In this document: one piece after another, positions 30,256 through 39,370 of the stretch
Layout: each line of letters begins with the position of its first letter
Numbering within the stretch: position 1 is the stretch's first letter
Assembly (NCBI GenBank): GCA_017435745.1
Contig: JAFSEN010000039.1
Location: 1 to 56,823, forward strand
Origin: Oscillospiraceae bacterium
GTDB taxonomy: Bacteria > Bacillota > Clostridia > Oscillospirales > Ruminococcaceae
DNA length: 56,823 nt
Reading direction: 5' to 3'
Program-made: the position numbers and the translations under genes
Notes under the pieces: model-generated
Databases searched by the model: none
What the model saw: the letters and a program-made list of their open reading frames with translations, nothing else
What the model was told of the DNA's origin: nothing

Positions 30256-32271
30256 TTACGGAACAAGAATTTCCGTTTCGGGAATATCGCCGGTTTCTGT
30301 TCCGAAATAATACTGCAGAATTTCTTTTGCAACCGGAGCCGCGGTGTAACCTTGCCAGCCTTTTTCAATGATTACCGCAATGGCAATCTGGGGATCATCC
30401 GCCGGTGCAAAACAGATAAAGGTACTGTTAACGGTTTTTGTGGTGGTCTGGGGGGTGCCGGTTTTTGAAGCGACTTTCATATCAAAATCGCCCCATACAA
30501 AACCGGAAGAATCCTGGGAGGATTGGAGCATTCCGGAAAGGACCGTTTCATAGGTGTAATCCGTCATTTCCATATCCGAAAGAACTTCCACAGGGGTTTC
30601 GTAAAGCACCTCGCTGAAATCATAAGCGTTTATTGATTTTACAAAATGGGCGTTTACCCGGACCCCTTTGTTCGCGATTGTCGCAACATAGTTTGCCATT
30701 TGTATCGGAGAAAAAAGGCTGTAGCCCTGGCCGATTGAAGCTTGGAGAACGTCGCCGTTGTTCCAATAGATTCCGTTGTCATTTGCCCAGTCCGGGTTGG
30801 AAACCTGGCCGGTTCTTTCTTTTATTTCAATTCCCGTCGGTTCGCCAAGCCCGTAATAATAGGCATATTGGCGGATATTGTTGATTCCCATGATTCGGCC
30901 GATTTCATAGAAAAAGATGTTGCAGGAATAACCGAGAGCATGGCGAACGTTTATTTTTCCGTGGTGGCCGAGGCAGGTTGGCTGATAGTCCGTGAAGTAC
31001 GTATAAACATGCTGGCAATCGACCATGCTTCTTGCTGTAATATTTTCAAGCTGGAGCGCCGCAGTTGCAACAACCGGCTTGAAAGTTGAACCGGGAGCAT
31101 AAAGTCCTTCCGCCGCACGGTTGAAAAGCGGGGTGTATTCCGTTTCAAGAAGGGTAGAGTAATCCTCGTAATACGTTGAAAGGTTATAGGAAGGATAGTT
31201 TGCTGCGGCAAGGATCTCGCCTGTTCCGATTTCAATCACAACGGCAACTCCTCCTTCGGATTCCTTACCCATTCCGGGTTTTGCGGTGTTTCGAAGGTTG
31301 AGTATCTGTTTTTCAAGGGCGTTGTATGTTACGCGCTGAAGGTCCATATCGATTGTTGAAACAACCGTTGCACCGGGAACGGCTTCTTCGATTATTTCCT
31401 CGCTTATAATTTCGCCTTCGGCATCATAGGTAACTTTCATCTTTCCGTCCTTGCCTTTAAGGACGCTTTCAAAAGCAGATTCAAGGCCGCTTTTTCCGAT
31501 TATATCGTTCATTCCGTAAACCGATTTATCAAGTTTTTCATATTCTTCTTCATAAATGATTCCGGTAAGGCCGATTACGTGTGGCGCTACGTCGCCGTTT
31601 GGATATTCTCTTTCATAGCTTTCGGTTATTTCGATTCCCTGGAAATAATAGCTGTGTTCGCTTATTATATTGATAGTCGCGGTGGAAACATCTTTTGCAA
31701 AGGTGTACGGAGTGACATAGTTGTAGCCGACTCTGTCCATTTCGTAGCGAACTCCGGCAACTTTTCGAAAATCTTCGTCGTTCATTTCCTCAAGGCCGTA
31801 TTTTTCCCGAAGGCGGAAAACAACGTCTTCTGCGGAAGCAAATTCCGCAAGGTCAAGATGTTTGCGAAGCCTTGTTCTCGAAGTTTCTGTTCCGGTATAT
31901 TCGAACGGAGCTTCTTTTGTCAGGGGAAGATTATCGAGCCATTCTTCTCCGTTTTTTTCAAGAATCGAAATAAGTTCAAGGATTACCGAGTTTTCCGAAT
32001 CCTTCACTATGTTGTTTTTGTCAAAGGTTATATCGTAGCAAACGGTGTTTCCCGCAAGGGAACGGCCATAGCGATCGACAATATTTCCTCTTGCGGCTTC
32101 GATTGTTTTTGTGACCGAATAGCCTTCAGTAAGATAGGAACGGTAGGATTCGCCCTCGACTATCTGCATTGTCATCAGGCGGACGAAAAAAATTGAAGCG
32201 ATTATAAGCACAAAAACAATTACTATTATCTGGCGTGCTTTTGAAACGTTTACATCCTTGTTTTCTGCCAA
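30256..32271 (-). CDS. mrdA: Penicillin-binding protein 2 (elongasome transpeptidase)
   Basis: A 671-residue class B PBP: N-terminal transmembrane helix (about 13-33), pedestal domain (ARGNIVDRYGRSLAGN), and transpeptidase domain. The active-site motifs are S-T-F-K in APGSTFKP, S-C-N in YSCNIFF, and K-T-G in ASKTGTP. It crosslinks sidewall peptidoglycan with RodA, guided by MreBCD. TTG start after AAAGGAGAG. Last gene of mreB-mreC-mreD-mrdA, an order conserved in many bacteria, but no rodA follows here. Confidence 0.95.
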   Translation of the reverse strand: MAENKDVNVSKARQIIVIVFVLIIASIFFVRLMTMQIVEGESYRSYLTEGYSVTKTIEAARGNIVDRYGRSLAGNTVCYDITFDKNNIVKDSENSVILELISILEKNGEEWLDNLPLTKEAPFEYTGTETSRTRLRKHLDLAEFASAEDVVFRLREKYGLEEMNDEDFRKVAGVRYEMDRVGYNYVTPYTFAKDVSTATINIISEHSYYFQGIEITESYEREYPNGDVAPHVIGLTGIIYEEEYEKLDKSVYGMNDIIGKSGLESAFESVLKGKDGKMKVTYDAEGEIISEEIIEEAVPGATVVSTIDMDLQRVTYNALEKQILNLRNTAKPGMGKESEGGVAVVIEIGTGEILAAANYPSYNLSTYYEDYSTLLETEYTPLFNRAAEGLYAPGSTFKPVVATAALQLENITARSMVDCQHVYTYFTDYQPTCLGHHGKINVRHALGYSCNIFFYEIGRIMGINNIRQYAYYYGLGEPTGIEIKERTGQVSNPDWANDNGIYWNNGDVLQASIGQGYSLFSPIQMANYVATIANKGVRVNAHFVKSINAYDFSEVLYETPVEVLSDMEMTDYTYETVLSGMLQSSQDSSGFVWGDFDMKVASKTGTPQTTTKTVNSTFICFAPADDPQIAIAVIIEKGWQGYTAAPVAKEILQYYFGTETGDIPETEILVP

Positions 32272-32310
32272 GGGTTTTTTCTCTCCTTTCCCCGATGATT
32301 TTATTTTTGT

Positions 32311-32835
32311 TTATTCCTTTGTTTGTTCCGGTTCAAATTTTTTATGAAGCCACCGGAAAAGCATACAGAACGGAAGAGAGAAAATCGAAGTCAAAACGAT
32401 TTGCGGAGCAATTTCAGTATAGAAAAAAGGTTCGAGATTTTCGTATCCGTAAAGTATAAAATTAAAGAAAAATTCCAGAGCGGAACGGATGAACACCGCA
32501 CCGAGGCAGAGCAGCATAACGTTCATGGTGCTTCTTCGGAAAATGTAAATCGTTGCAAGACCCGCCAAGACACAGAAAACAAGAAACAGAAGGGAATTGA
32601 ACCCAAAAATCGTTTCCGAAGCGCTGTCGCAGAAAAGACCGAAAATAAAACCGAAAAGCCCGCCGGCAAATTCGCCTTCGAAAACCGCAATGCAAATGCA
32701 CGCCGGAAGAACGAGAATCGGTTTTATTCCCCAAAAATCAAAAAGCCCCGGGGTACTCTGGATTATATATGCCGCAAAAACGATTGCCGCATAACAGATG
32801 AATTTAAGCGGCTTTTTGCGAACATTTTTTCTCAT
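32311..32835 (-). CDS. mreD: Rod shape-determining protein MreD
   Basis: A 174-residue integral membrane protein with about five or six helices. The family region is GGLFGFIFGLFCDSASETIFGFNSLLFLVFCVLAG (about 58-92), and the C-terminus (FRWLHKKFEPEQTKE) is charged. Together with MreC it links cytoplasmic MreB filaments to the periplasmic or external PBP2-RodA machinery. The ATG overlaps the mreC stop by 4 bp, giving translational coupling. Confidence 0.93.
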   Translation of the reverse strand: MRKNVRKKPLKFICYAAIVFAAYIIQSTPGLFDFWGIKPILVLPACICIAVFEGEFAGGLFGFIFGLFCDSASETIFGFNSLLFLVFCVLAGLATIYIFRRSTMNVMLLCLGAVFIRSALEFFFNFILYGYENLEPFFYTEIAPQIVLTSIFSLPFCMLFRWLHKKFEPEQTKE

Positions 32836-33713
32836 TCGGCTTCGCCGCCTTCCTTTTCAGAATCCGAAAAACCTTCGGACTGGCCGTTGAAGGATTTTAT
32901 TACAAGAACGTCGGTTACGTTTTCAATATCCGCCGCCGGTTCTATTACCGCGGTAAGAGAAAGTCCGCTTGAATCAACTTCGATGGATCTTACGGTTCCG
33001 ACAACAAGGTCTTTCGGAAAAACTCCTCCGATGCCGGAAGTTGCAATAAGGTTTCCGTTTGCAATTCCGCTGTCTATGGGAAGGAATTTAAGCTTGCAAA
33101 GTCTTTCTGCGGAAAGTTTTATATCTCCGGTTACTATTCCGGAGTCGCGGGTGGAAGTATCGTAAACGCCGGCTTCGACGGAAATATCAAGAATCGTTCT
33201 TACATGGGAATAGGTAAGGCCAACTTCCCAAACAATTCCGACAAGGCCGTCGGCGGTTATAACAGGGTCCGCCGCTTCAACTCCGTGGATGCTTCCGCGG
33301 TCGATAGTAAATGAATAAAAACGGTTTGTGGAATCTCGTCCGATTACCGTTGCGGGTTCAAATTCATAGTCCGGGTTTGTTTCTTTAAGGCCGAGGAATG
33401 AACGGAACTGGTCGTTTTCGCGTTTGTCCTGTTCATATCCGATAAGCTTTTCGTTCGCTTCCCTAAGCTGTTCCTTAAGCTTTTCGTTTTCAAGATAAAG
33501 TTCTTCCGCCCTTGCAAATCTGTTAAGAAAATCGTTGACAGAATCTGTTAAGGATGAACTTAATCTTAAAAAAGGTTGGGAAATTACCGAAACAGCCTGG
33601 GAAAGAAAAACTTCCGAACTTCCGGAAACCGCAGCGCGTATCATTATTGCAACAGAAAAAACCGCAAGTGCGCAAAGAACTTTAAAATACCAGCTTTTTA
33701 AAAATTTCTGCAA
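32832..33713 (-). CDS. mreC: Rod shape-determining protein MreC
   Basis: About 293 residues. A transmembrane helix near the start (FKVLCALAVFSVAIMIRAAV), a coiled coil (FARAEELYLENEKLKEQLREANEKLIGYEQD), and a double beta-barrel domain (ATVIGRDSTNRFYSFTIDRGSIHGV...DGLVGIVWEVG) are in the usual order. The reading frame extends 24 nt further to TTG 33737, but AAAGGAGG lies inside that extension, so TTG 33713 is the better start. Coupled to mreD by ATGA-type overlap. Ends with an acidic tail rich in Glu/Ser. Confidence 0.93.
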   Translation of the reverse strand: MQKFLKSWYFKVLCALAVFSVAIMIRAAVSGSSEVFLSQAVSVISQPFLRLSSSLTDSVNDFLNRFARAEELYLENEKLKEQLREANEKLIGYEQDKRENDQFRSFLGLKETNPDYEFEPATVIGRDSTNRFYSFTIDRGSIHGVEAADPVITADGLVGIVWEVGLTYSHVRTILDISVEAGVYDTSTRDSGIVTGDIKLSAERLCKLKFLPIDSGIANGNLIATSGIGGVFPKDLVVGTVRSIEVDSSGLSLTAVIEPAADIENVTDVLVIKSFNGQSEGFSDSEKEGGEAE

Positions 33714-33769
33714 GGTGCGCGCCGCACCTCCTTTCAACAGAATAGCTCCTCAAGGAGAAGCCTTAAACA

Positions 33770-33806
33770 AAATGGAGGATCCGTCGTTAAAGCGGTTCCT
33801 CCATGA
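33770..33806 (-). terminator. Hairpin between mreB and mreC
   Basis: ATGGAGG...CCTCCAT stem with inner CCG/CGG pairing, followed on the minus strand by TTTT. Weak T run; may reduce read-through so that MreB exceeds MreC and MreD. Confidence 0.45.
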
Positions 33807-33827
33807 ACGGATCGGTTATTTTGGATA

Positions 33828-34859
33828 TCAGCCAAGGCGGCGTTCGCTGTCGGAAACAACTTCTCTGAGAAGATCGATGTTGTCGAGAACTTCGCCTGCG
33901 CCCGCTGCAACGCAATCGAGAGAATTTTCTGCAATATATACGGGCATTCCGGTTTCCTTGCTGATGAGTTTGTCGATGTTATGAAGAAGGCTTCCGCCGC
34001 CGGTAAGGGTTATTCCGTGGTCGATAATATCCGCGGAAAGTTCCGGAGGGGTGCGTTCAAGGGTGGATTTTATTGCATCCATAATGGAAGAAAGCGGATC
34101 GGAAAGAGCGTCGCGGATTTCTTCGCTTGTGATGAACATATTTTTCGGAAGACCGTCAACAAGGTTGCGGCCTTTGATTTCCATTTCAAGTTCTTCTTCA
34201 AAGGGGAAAGCGGAACCGATTGTCATTTTGATAGCTTCGGCAGAACGTTCACCGATGAGAAGGTTGTATTTTCTCTTGATGTAGGAGATGATGGCTGCGT
34301 CGAATTCGTCGCCGCCTACACGAACGGATTTTGAAGCTACAATACCGCCGAGGGAGATTACCGCAACTTCGGAAGTGCCGCCGCCGATATCGACGACCAT
34401 GCTTCCGCAGGCTTCCGCAACAGGAAGACCTGCGCCGATGGCTGCTGCCATAGGTTCTTCAATGATATGTACCTGGCGTGCGCCGGCTTTCATTGCAGCT
34501 TCGCGGACAGCTCTGCGTTCAACCTCGGTTACGCCGGAGGGAATGCAGATTACGCAGCGGGGTCTTGCAAAAATTGAACCGTTGAAAATCTTTTTGATAA
34601 AAATCTGGAGCATGGAAGCCGCAATATCAAAATCGGCAATAACGCCGTCTTTAAGCGGTCTTACCGCAACGATTGAACCGGGGGTACGGCCGATTACTTC
34701 CTTTGCTTCCTGGCCGACATAGCGGACGGTGTCGGTTCTTGTATCAACCGCAACAACGGAAGGTTCGCGCATGATTATGCCCTTGCCTTTGGAAAAAATA
34801 AGGGTGTTTGCGGTACCGAGGTCGATACCTATATCCTGATTGAAAAAGCTGAAATTCAT
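33828..34859 (-). CDS. mreB: Actin-like cell shape protein MreB
   Basis: A 343-residue actin-fold ATPase. Phosphate-1 motif [14 protein letters not shown] (9-22), phosphate-2 [14 protein letters not shown], connect-1 motifs, and the adenosine motif [15 protein letters not shown] are all present. It polymerises along the membrane and steers the elongation machinery. An N-terminal MNFSFFNQD can serve as membrane contact. GGAG-containing ribosome site. First gene of the mreB-mreC-mreD-mrdA operon, with its own promoter at 34914-34942. Confidence 0.97.
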   Translation of the reverse strand: MNFSFFNQDIGIDLGTANTLIFSKGKGIIMREPSVVAVDTRTDTVRYVGQEAKEVIGRTPGSIVAVRPLKDGVIADFDIAASMLQIFIKKIFNGSIFARPRCVICIPSGVTEVERRAVREAAMKAGARQVHIIEEPMAAAIGAGLPVAEACGSMVVDIGGGTSEVAVISLGGIVASKSVRVGGDEFDAAIISYIKRKYNLLIGERSAEAIKMTIGSAFPFEEELEMEIKGRNLVDGLPKNMFITSEEIRDALSDPLSSIMDAIKSTLERTPPELSADIIDHGITLTGGGSLLHNIDKLISKETGMPVYIAENSLDCVAAGAGEVLDNIDLLREVVSDSERRLG

Positions 34860-34913
34860 TATATAAGGCTCTCCTTTCGAGCGATGTGATCGGTTTTTTG
34901 TCTTTATAAAAAT

Positions 34914-34942
34914 ATTATACTTGCGCCGGGCTTCAAATGCAA
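34914..34942 (-). promoter_or_regulatory. mre operon promoter
   Basis: Minus strand: TTGCAT (complement of 34937-34942), a 17-bp spacer, TATAAT (34914-34919), in the gap between the Rrf2 gene and mreB. Confidence 0.8.
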
Positions 34943-34976
34943 TCCGGCAATTGTGAAAAAAATGTAAAAAAACAGC

Positions 34977-35390
34977 TTAGGGAAGCGATATTCCCGCATC
35001 TGAAAGCATATCCGAAAGGCTTGTGGAATCCACAACGCTGTCAACCGCATCCTGGATTTTTTTATAGAGCCCGAAAGTTACGCAACCGTCGGAACGATCG
35101 CATCCGCTTTCGCAGCATTCCACCGGGGCAATGGTTCCTTCCGCCGCCCTTAAAATATCCCCCGCGGTTATTTCCGCCGCCGGTCTTGCAAGGATATATC
35201 CGCCCTGTGCTCCGCGGATGCTTTTTACAAGGCCAGCTTTTGAAAGGGGGCTTATAATCTGTTCAAGATATTTTTCGCTTATGTTCTGTCTTTTTGCAAT
35301 TTCTTTTACCGGAACAGGTCTTTCGCCGCCTTCGGTTGCAAGGTCAAGCATAAGCCTGAGGCCGTAGCGGCCTTTTGTTGATATCATCAT
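34977..35390 (-). CDS. Rrf2 family transcriptional regulator with cysteine triad
   Basis: A 137-residue regulator. Winged-helix region MISTKGRYGLRLMLDLA...RPVPVKEIAKRQNISEKYLEQIISPLSKAGLVKSIRGAQGGY is diagnostic of Rrf2. The cluster CCESGCDRSDGC (about 91-102) offers three or four cysteines with IscR-like spacing (C-x4/5-C-x5-C), so an iron-sulfur-sensing, IscR-type protein is likelier than the cysteine-free CymR. No iscS/iscU follows in the window. The start is one of two adjacent ATG codons. Its targets cannot be named from here. Confidence 0.9.
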   Translation of the reverse strand: MMISTKGRYGLRLMLDLATEGGERPVPVKEIAKRQNISEKYLEQIISPLSKAGLVKSIRGAQGGYILARPAAEITAGDILRAAEGTIAPVECCESGCDRSDGCVTFGLYKKIQDAVDSVVDSTSLSDMLSDAGISLP

Positions 35391-35512
35391 GGTATTTGAA
35401 ATCCTTTTATTAATAATAATTATATTTAAGCAATTTATTATAACATAAGTGTAAATTCATAGCAAGACGCAGGGAAATAAATTTTATTAATTTTTTATTA
35501 AGTTTTTGCAAA

Positions 35513-35547
35513 AGCAAAAAAGCGGCGGAAATTTCCGCCGCTTTTTT
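35513..35547. terminator. Terminator after ispF
   Basis: Perfect palindrome with AAAAAAGCGGCGGAAA and its complement at 35515-35546; strong on either strand. Confidence 0.9.
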
Positions 35548-35553
35548 ATTCTT

Positions 35554-36024
35554 TTATTCTTTTTCAAGAAGAACCAACGCATGAGCACCGATTCCTTCGC
35601 CCCGAAGGCCAAGGCCTTCTTCTGTGGTGGCCTTTACGTTGACGTTTTCAATATCCGTGCTCAAGGTTTCGGAAAGAACCTTCCTCATCGGGTAGATAAA
35701 CGGCTTGAGCATCGGTTTTTCCGCGATTACGGTGCAATCGAGATTGCAGACTTTGTAACCCATGCTCAAAACTTCGGAATAAACATTTTTAAGAAGTTCG
35801 ATACTGTTTGCGTCCTTATATCTTTCGTCGGAATCCGGAAAACGTATTCCGATATTCGGAAGAGCAAGCGCCCCAAGAAGCGCATCCGCAACAGCATGGG
35901 TAAGAACATCCGCATCCGAATGGCCGAGAAGCCCCTTTTCATAAGGGATCTGCATTCCGCCAAGGATAAGGCGGCGCCCTTCAACAAGTTTGTGCACGTC
36001 ATAGCCATGACCGATACGAATCAT
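35554..36024 (-). CDS. ispF: 2-C-methyl-D-erythritol 2,4-cyclodiphosphate synthase
   Basis: A 156-residue MEP-pathway enzyme, trimeric and zinc-dependent, forming MEcPP from CDP-ME 2-phosphate. Zinc site GHGYDVH (5-11) and His in HSDADVLTHAVADALLGA; C-terminal ATTEEGLGLRGEGIGAHA. The usual GDIGKHFPDTD is PNIGIRFPDSD here. The ATG overlaps the ispD stop by 4 bp. Supplies isoprenoids for undecaprenyl phosphate and quinones. Confidence 0.96.
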   Translation of the reverse strand: MIRIGHGYDVHKLVEGRRLILGGMQIPYEKGLLGHSDADVLTHAVADALLGALALPNIGIRFPDSDERYKDANSIELLKNVYSEVLSMGYKVCNLDCTVIAEKPMLKPFIYPMRKVLSETLSTDIENVNVKATTEEGLGLRGEGIGAHALVLLEKE

Positions 36025-36746
36025 TCAGAATCCCTTCCTTTCAAAAGCGCTTCGGCAATAAGAACATCCTCCGGAGAGGTTATTTTTATGTTATATCTTT
36101 TTCCCGGTGTGAGAAAAACTTTTCTGGCATCGTTTTCAAAAATTCTGCTGTCGTCGGTACAATCCGAAAGTTCACGGAAAGCCCTTTCCATTGCGGTTTT
36201 GTAAACCGTAAGATCGAAAATCTGGGGAGTTTGGGCCGCAAAAAGTTTTTCCCTTGCGGGGGTATATTCCACAAAGCCGTTTTTCTTTCCGTATTTTATA
36301 GTATCCGTCACCGGAACCGCAAGAACCGCGCCTCCGCAGCGGAAAGCATCGTGTGCGCAGCGGCTTATGTCTTCCGGAAGAATAAGAGGTCTTGCGCCGT
36401 CGTGTATTGCGACAAAATCTGCTTCTGCAGAAACGGCAAAAACGCCGTTTTTAACGGATTCGGCTCTTGTTGATCCGCCGGGAACAACCGCTTTAAGCTT
36501 TTTTATTCCGTATTCCTTCGCAAGTTCTTCGATTTTTCCGATGGAATTTTCCTTTGTTACAACAACGATTTCGGAAACGTCCCCGCAGTTTTCATAGGCA
36601 AGAAGGCTTCTTGCGACCACGGGAATTCCGGAAATCGGAATAAAAATTTTATCTTCGCCGCCCATTCTTACGGAACTTCCGGCGGCGACGATTACCGCAC
36701 TTAAAAACGGTTTTTGAAAAAGGCTCGGTTCAAAAAATTCTTCCAT
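36021..36746 (-). CDS. ispD: 2-C-methyl-D-erythritol 4-phosphate cytidylyltransferase
   Basis: A 241-residue cytidylyltransferase. Nucleotide-binding motif VIVAAGSSVRMGGEDKIFIPISG (19-41), with GGSTRAESVKNG, FVAIHDGARPLI, VPVTDTIKY, and AQTPQIFDL all in place. It acts two steps before ispF in the MEP pathway and is coupled to it. The N-terminus carries a 14-residue extension (MEEFFEPSLFQKPF) beyond the usual start. The intervening kinase ispE is not in the window. Confidence 0.96.
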   Translation of the reverse strand: MEEFFEPSLFQKPFLSAVIVAAGSSVRMGGEDKIFIPISGIPVVARSLLAYENCGDVSEIVVVTKENSIGKIEELAKEYGIKKLKAVVPGGSTRAESVKNGVFAVSAEADFVAIHDGARPLILPEDISRCAHDAFRCGGAVLAVPVTDTIKYGKKNGFVEYTPAREKLFAAQTPQIFDLTVYKTAMERAFRELSDCTDDSRIFENDARKVFLTPGKRYNIKITSPEDVLIAEALLKGRDSE

Positions 36747-36767
36747 TAAGAAAACCTCCTTTGCAAT

Positions 36768-36887
36768 TTGCCTCCCTTGTTAAAGGGAGGGGGGGACCGT
36801 TGCCGCAGGCAACGCGGAGGGATTCTTTAAAAATATCCCTCCTTCGTCATTTCCTTTCGGAAATGACACCTCCTCCTCTGAGGAGGT
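36768..36887. repeat. Double CCCTCC-type palindromic repeat
   Basis: Two adjoining units: CCTCCCTT-GTT-AAGGGAGG with TTGCC-GCA-GGCAA, then ATCCCTCC with TCATTTCC-TTTC-GGAAATGA and CCTCCTC-TGAGGAGG. They lie in the divergent ispD-tmk gap. Confidence 0.75.
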
Positions 36888-36939
36888 ATTTATATTTTTA
36901 TAATACCACAAAACCCGCCTTTTGAAAAGAAAAACCCGT

Positions 36940-36968
36940 TTGACATTATCCGCTCCAATGGGTATAAT
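36940..36968 (+). promoter_or_regulatory. tmk promoter
   Basis: TTGACA (36940-36945), a 17-bp spacer, TATAAT (36963-36968), perfect consensus. Confidence 0.9.
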
Positions 36969-37002
36969 TATCCGTAGAAAAACCGAAGGGAGCGTTTTTA
37001 TT

Positions 37003-37632
37003 TTGGAAAACAAACGCGGACTTTTTATTGTTATAGAGGGCGTTGACGGAAGCGGAAAAACCACCCAGGCAAATCTTCTCGTTGATTACCTTCGCTCAAA
37101 AGGAAGAACAATCCACCACACTGCGGAACCCACCGCCACCGGACTTGGCGGAATGGTGCGCGACGGTCTTGGCGGCGAACACCCGAGAACCAGAGAGGAA
37201 CTTGCGGCGATGTTTGCGGCGGACAGAGTTTCGCACAACGTAAGCCCCAAAAACGGCATTATAAAGCACCTTAGCGAGGGAACGGACGTTGTTTGCGACC
37301 GCTATTATTATTCTTCCCTTGCTTACCAGGGGGTTGACGGCGCAATCGAATGGGTCGCATCCATGAACCTTGACTGTCCGTTTATCACAAAACCGGATAT
37401 TTGCATTTTCCTTGATATGGATCCGGAAAAATGCCACGAACATATCCGCGCCGGCAGAACCCATTTTGAAATTTACGAAGAAAACGCCGCAATGATTGCC
37501 GAAACCCGCCGCCGTTACGGAATTGCCTTTGAAATGTTAAAAGGTCGGGACAACATTGCGATAATCGATTCCACCGGCACCATTGAGGAAGTTTTTGAAC
37601 GCATCAAAGCCGAAATTGACAAACTTTTATAA
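37003..37632 (+). CDS. tmk: Thymidylate kinase
   Basis: A 209-residue dTMP kinase, giving dTDP for DNA synthesis. P-loop EGVDGSGKTTQ (about 12-22), the DRY motif in VCDRYYYSSLAYQG, a Lid region with RAGRTHFEIYEENA. TTG 37003 is chosen because GAAGGGAG ends about 11 nt upstream and the -10 box at 36963-36968 lies upstream of it; the longer frame to 36922 begins before the promoter and cannot be translated from it. Confidence 0.95.
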   Translation: MENKRGLFIVIEGVDGSGKTTQANLLVDYLRSKGRTIHHTAEPTATGLGGMVRDGLGGEHPRTREELAAMFAADRVSHNVSPKNGIIKHLSEGTDVVCDRYYYSSLAYQGVDGAIEWVASMNLDCPFITKPDICIFLDMDPEKCHEHIRAGRTHFEIYEENAAMIAETRRRYGIAFEMLKGRDNIAIIDSTGTIEEVFERIKAEIDKLL

Positions 37633-37640
37633 AAAAACAA

Positions 37641-37668
37641 AAGGCACCCGGAAGGGTGCTTTTTTTAA
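37641..37668 (+). terminator. tmk terminator
   Basis: GCACCC-GGAA-GGGTGC then seven T residues. Confidence 0.9.
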
Positions 37669-37698
37669 TGCAAAATTCAAAGCGCACAATGCAAAATT

Positions 37699-37908
37699 AT
37701 AGGGCGGATATTATCCGCCCTATAAAAAAAGGCCCCCTTGCCTAAAAGGGGCTGTCACGCTTTTAAGAAAAAGTGCGTGACTGGGGGATTCTTTTACATA
37801 TTACCGGAATTTTTTTGAATCCCTCCTCAGTCAGCTTCGCTTACACCTTCCCCCGATAGGGTAGGCTGTAACGTCGGAACAGTCAAGACCGTTCCCTACG
37901 GTAAATGG
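37699..37908. repeat. Palindromic repeat cluster between tmk and the glycosyltransferase
   Basis: Contains GGGCGGATATTATCCGCCC near 37699; at 37733-37792, in minus orientation, a GGGGGC...CACGC/GCGTG...CCCCC unit shared with 47055-47116 and 47310-47373; a CCCTCC-GTCAGC-TTCGC unit; and at 37876-37902 GGAACAGTC-AA-GACCGTTCC-CTAC. No gene. Confidence 0.75.
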
Positions 37909-37930
37909 GGAAGGATTTGTTTCTCCTTTT

Positions 37931-39190
37931 TTACGCGCTTCTTTTAAGTTCAGCTGCGCTTGTTTTTATTTTGTGTTCAATGGGCTTCCATTCAACTTTT
38001 TTAAAAATCGCCGTTATGGAAATCGGGATATAGGTGAACATGAAAAGCGGAAAAGTGAAGCAATAAAAAATCTTTTTCACGGCGGAAACATGGATCTGTT
38101 TCCATTCGGTCGCCGTTGTAATTACTCCTATTATAAAAAGGGTGGAATACATTCCCAAAAGGCTTTCCCCAAAGGAAACCAAAACAGGAAAAACGCTTTC
38201 GCCGGAAAAAACTGCCGCCGCAAAAGCCAAAAAATTTATTACCGCTGAACAAAAAGTAAGGGCCGCCGCGGGCATTATGTTCATAGTCATATCAAAACAG
38301 GAAAAATTTCCGCCCAAAATTCCCCGAAGAAGATCTTTTCCATATTTCCCGAAAACCTGGAGATATCCTTTTGCCCAGCGGAGCCGCTGGTTCCATGATT
38401 GGCGGAAAAGGGTCGGCTGTTCGTCATAGAGCACGGCGTTTTTGCAAAAACCGATTTTTTCGCCCCGGGTTATGTTGTGGACAGAAAATTCAATATCTTC
38501 CGTAAGAAGATGGAAAGGCCATCCGCCGCATTTTTCAAATATTTCCCGGCTGAAGAAAAAACCCGTTCCGGAAACCGCACAGGAATTTCCGAGCAGGAAC
38601 CGCGCATGGTTCAGATATCTGCTTTCCCGCAGGAACCAGAGGGAATATCCGGCGGAGATCCAGTTTCCGCCGTAGTTTTTTGAATTGCGGTAGCTTGTGA
38701 TTATGTTATACCCGTCGCAAAAGGTTTTGTTCATTTCCTCGATATAATTTTCTTCAAGGACGTTGTCCGCATCGAAAACGAAAAAACCGTCGAAATATTT
38801 TTTCGGATAATCTTCGGAAATATGGCGGAGAAGCTCTTCGAGAGCATAACCTTTCCCGACCTTTTCAAGGTTATAGCGCTTATAAACATAGGCTCCGGCT
38901 TTTCGGGCAATTCCCGCGGTTTCGTCGGTGCAGTTGTCTGCAATTACAAAAATCCGGATATTTTCCCTTCCGTAAGATTGGGAATGTATGCTTTTAATAA
39001 GTTCGCCGACAACCGCTTCTTCGTTCCTTGCGGAAATAAGCACAGCGAAGCGGTGTTTTTTGTTTGGCTTATGGGTTTTTTCCTTTATAAAAAGCGCGGA
39101 AGGAATATATAAAAGCTGGTAAAAATAACAGACAAAAAACACCGCCGCGATTATAAAATTTAGTTTTTCAATAATTTCCGTTTTTTCCAT
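37931..39190 (-). CDS. Family 2 glycosyltransferase, processive-type membrane protein
   Basis: A 419-residue GT2 enzyme: N-terminal helix (about 11-33), catalytic domain opening FAVLISARNEEAVVGELIKSI, sugar-nucleotide site FDADN (about 138-142), LLTEDIEFS, and acceptor motif QRLRWAKG (QxxRW), followed by three or four C-terminal transmembrane helices. This layout is that of processive synthases of beta-linked polysaccharides such as cellulose, hyaluronan and PNAG. No co-encoded polymer export or modifying genes are present, so the product cannot be named. Single gene. Confidence 0.9.
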   Translation of the reverse strand: MEKTEIIEKLNFIIAAVFFVCYFYQLLYIPSALFIKEKTHKPNKKHRFAVLISARNEEAVVGELIKSIHSQSYGRENIRIFVIADNCTDETAGIARKAGAYVYKRYNLEKVGKGYALEELLRHISEDYPKKYFDGFFVFDADNVLEENYIEEMNKTFCDGYNIITSYRNSKNYGGNWISAGYSLWFLRESRYLNHARFLLGNSCAVSGTGFFFSREIFEKCGGWPFHLLTEDIEFSVHNITRGEKIGFCKNAVLYDEQPTLFRQSWNQRLRWAKGYLQVFGKYGKDLLRGILGGNFSCFDMTMNIMPAAALTFCSAVINFLAFAAAVFSGESVFPVLVSFGESLLGMYSTLFIIGVITTATEWKQIHVSAVKKIFYCFTFPLFMFTYIPISITAIFKKVEWKPIEHKIKTSAAELKRSA

Positions 39191-39370
39191 CTCCCAAAAA
39201 TATTTTTTCTATGTTAAAATGATATAGAAAATATTTTTAAGAAACAATCACCGAAAATCTTAATGTTTTCTTAAGATTTTATTAAAATTATTCCTTTTGG
39301 GAATTTTTTGCAATAAAAACGGATTCTTTGCGAACTATTATATCAAAAGGCAAAAATTGGAGGCGTTTTT
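39191..39370. other. AT-rich divergent intergenic region
   Basis: Control region between the minus-strand glycosyltransferase and the plus-strand lipoprotein. Several TATAAT-like and T-rich stretches, but no promoter I can place with confidence, and no repeat element. Confidence 0.4.
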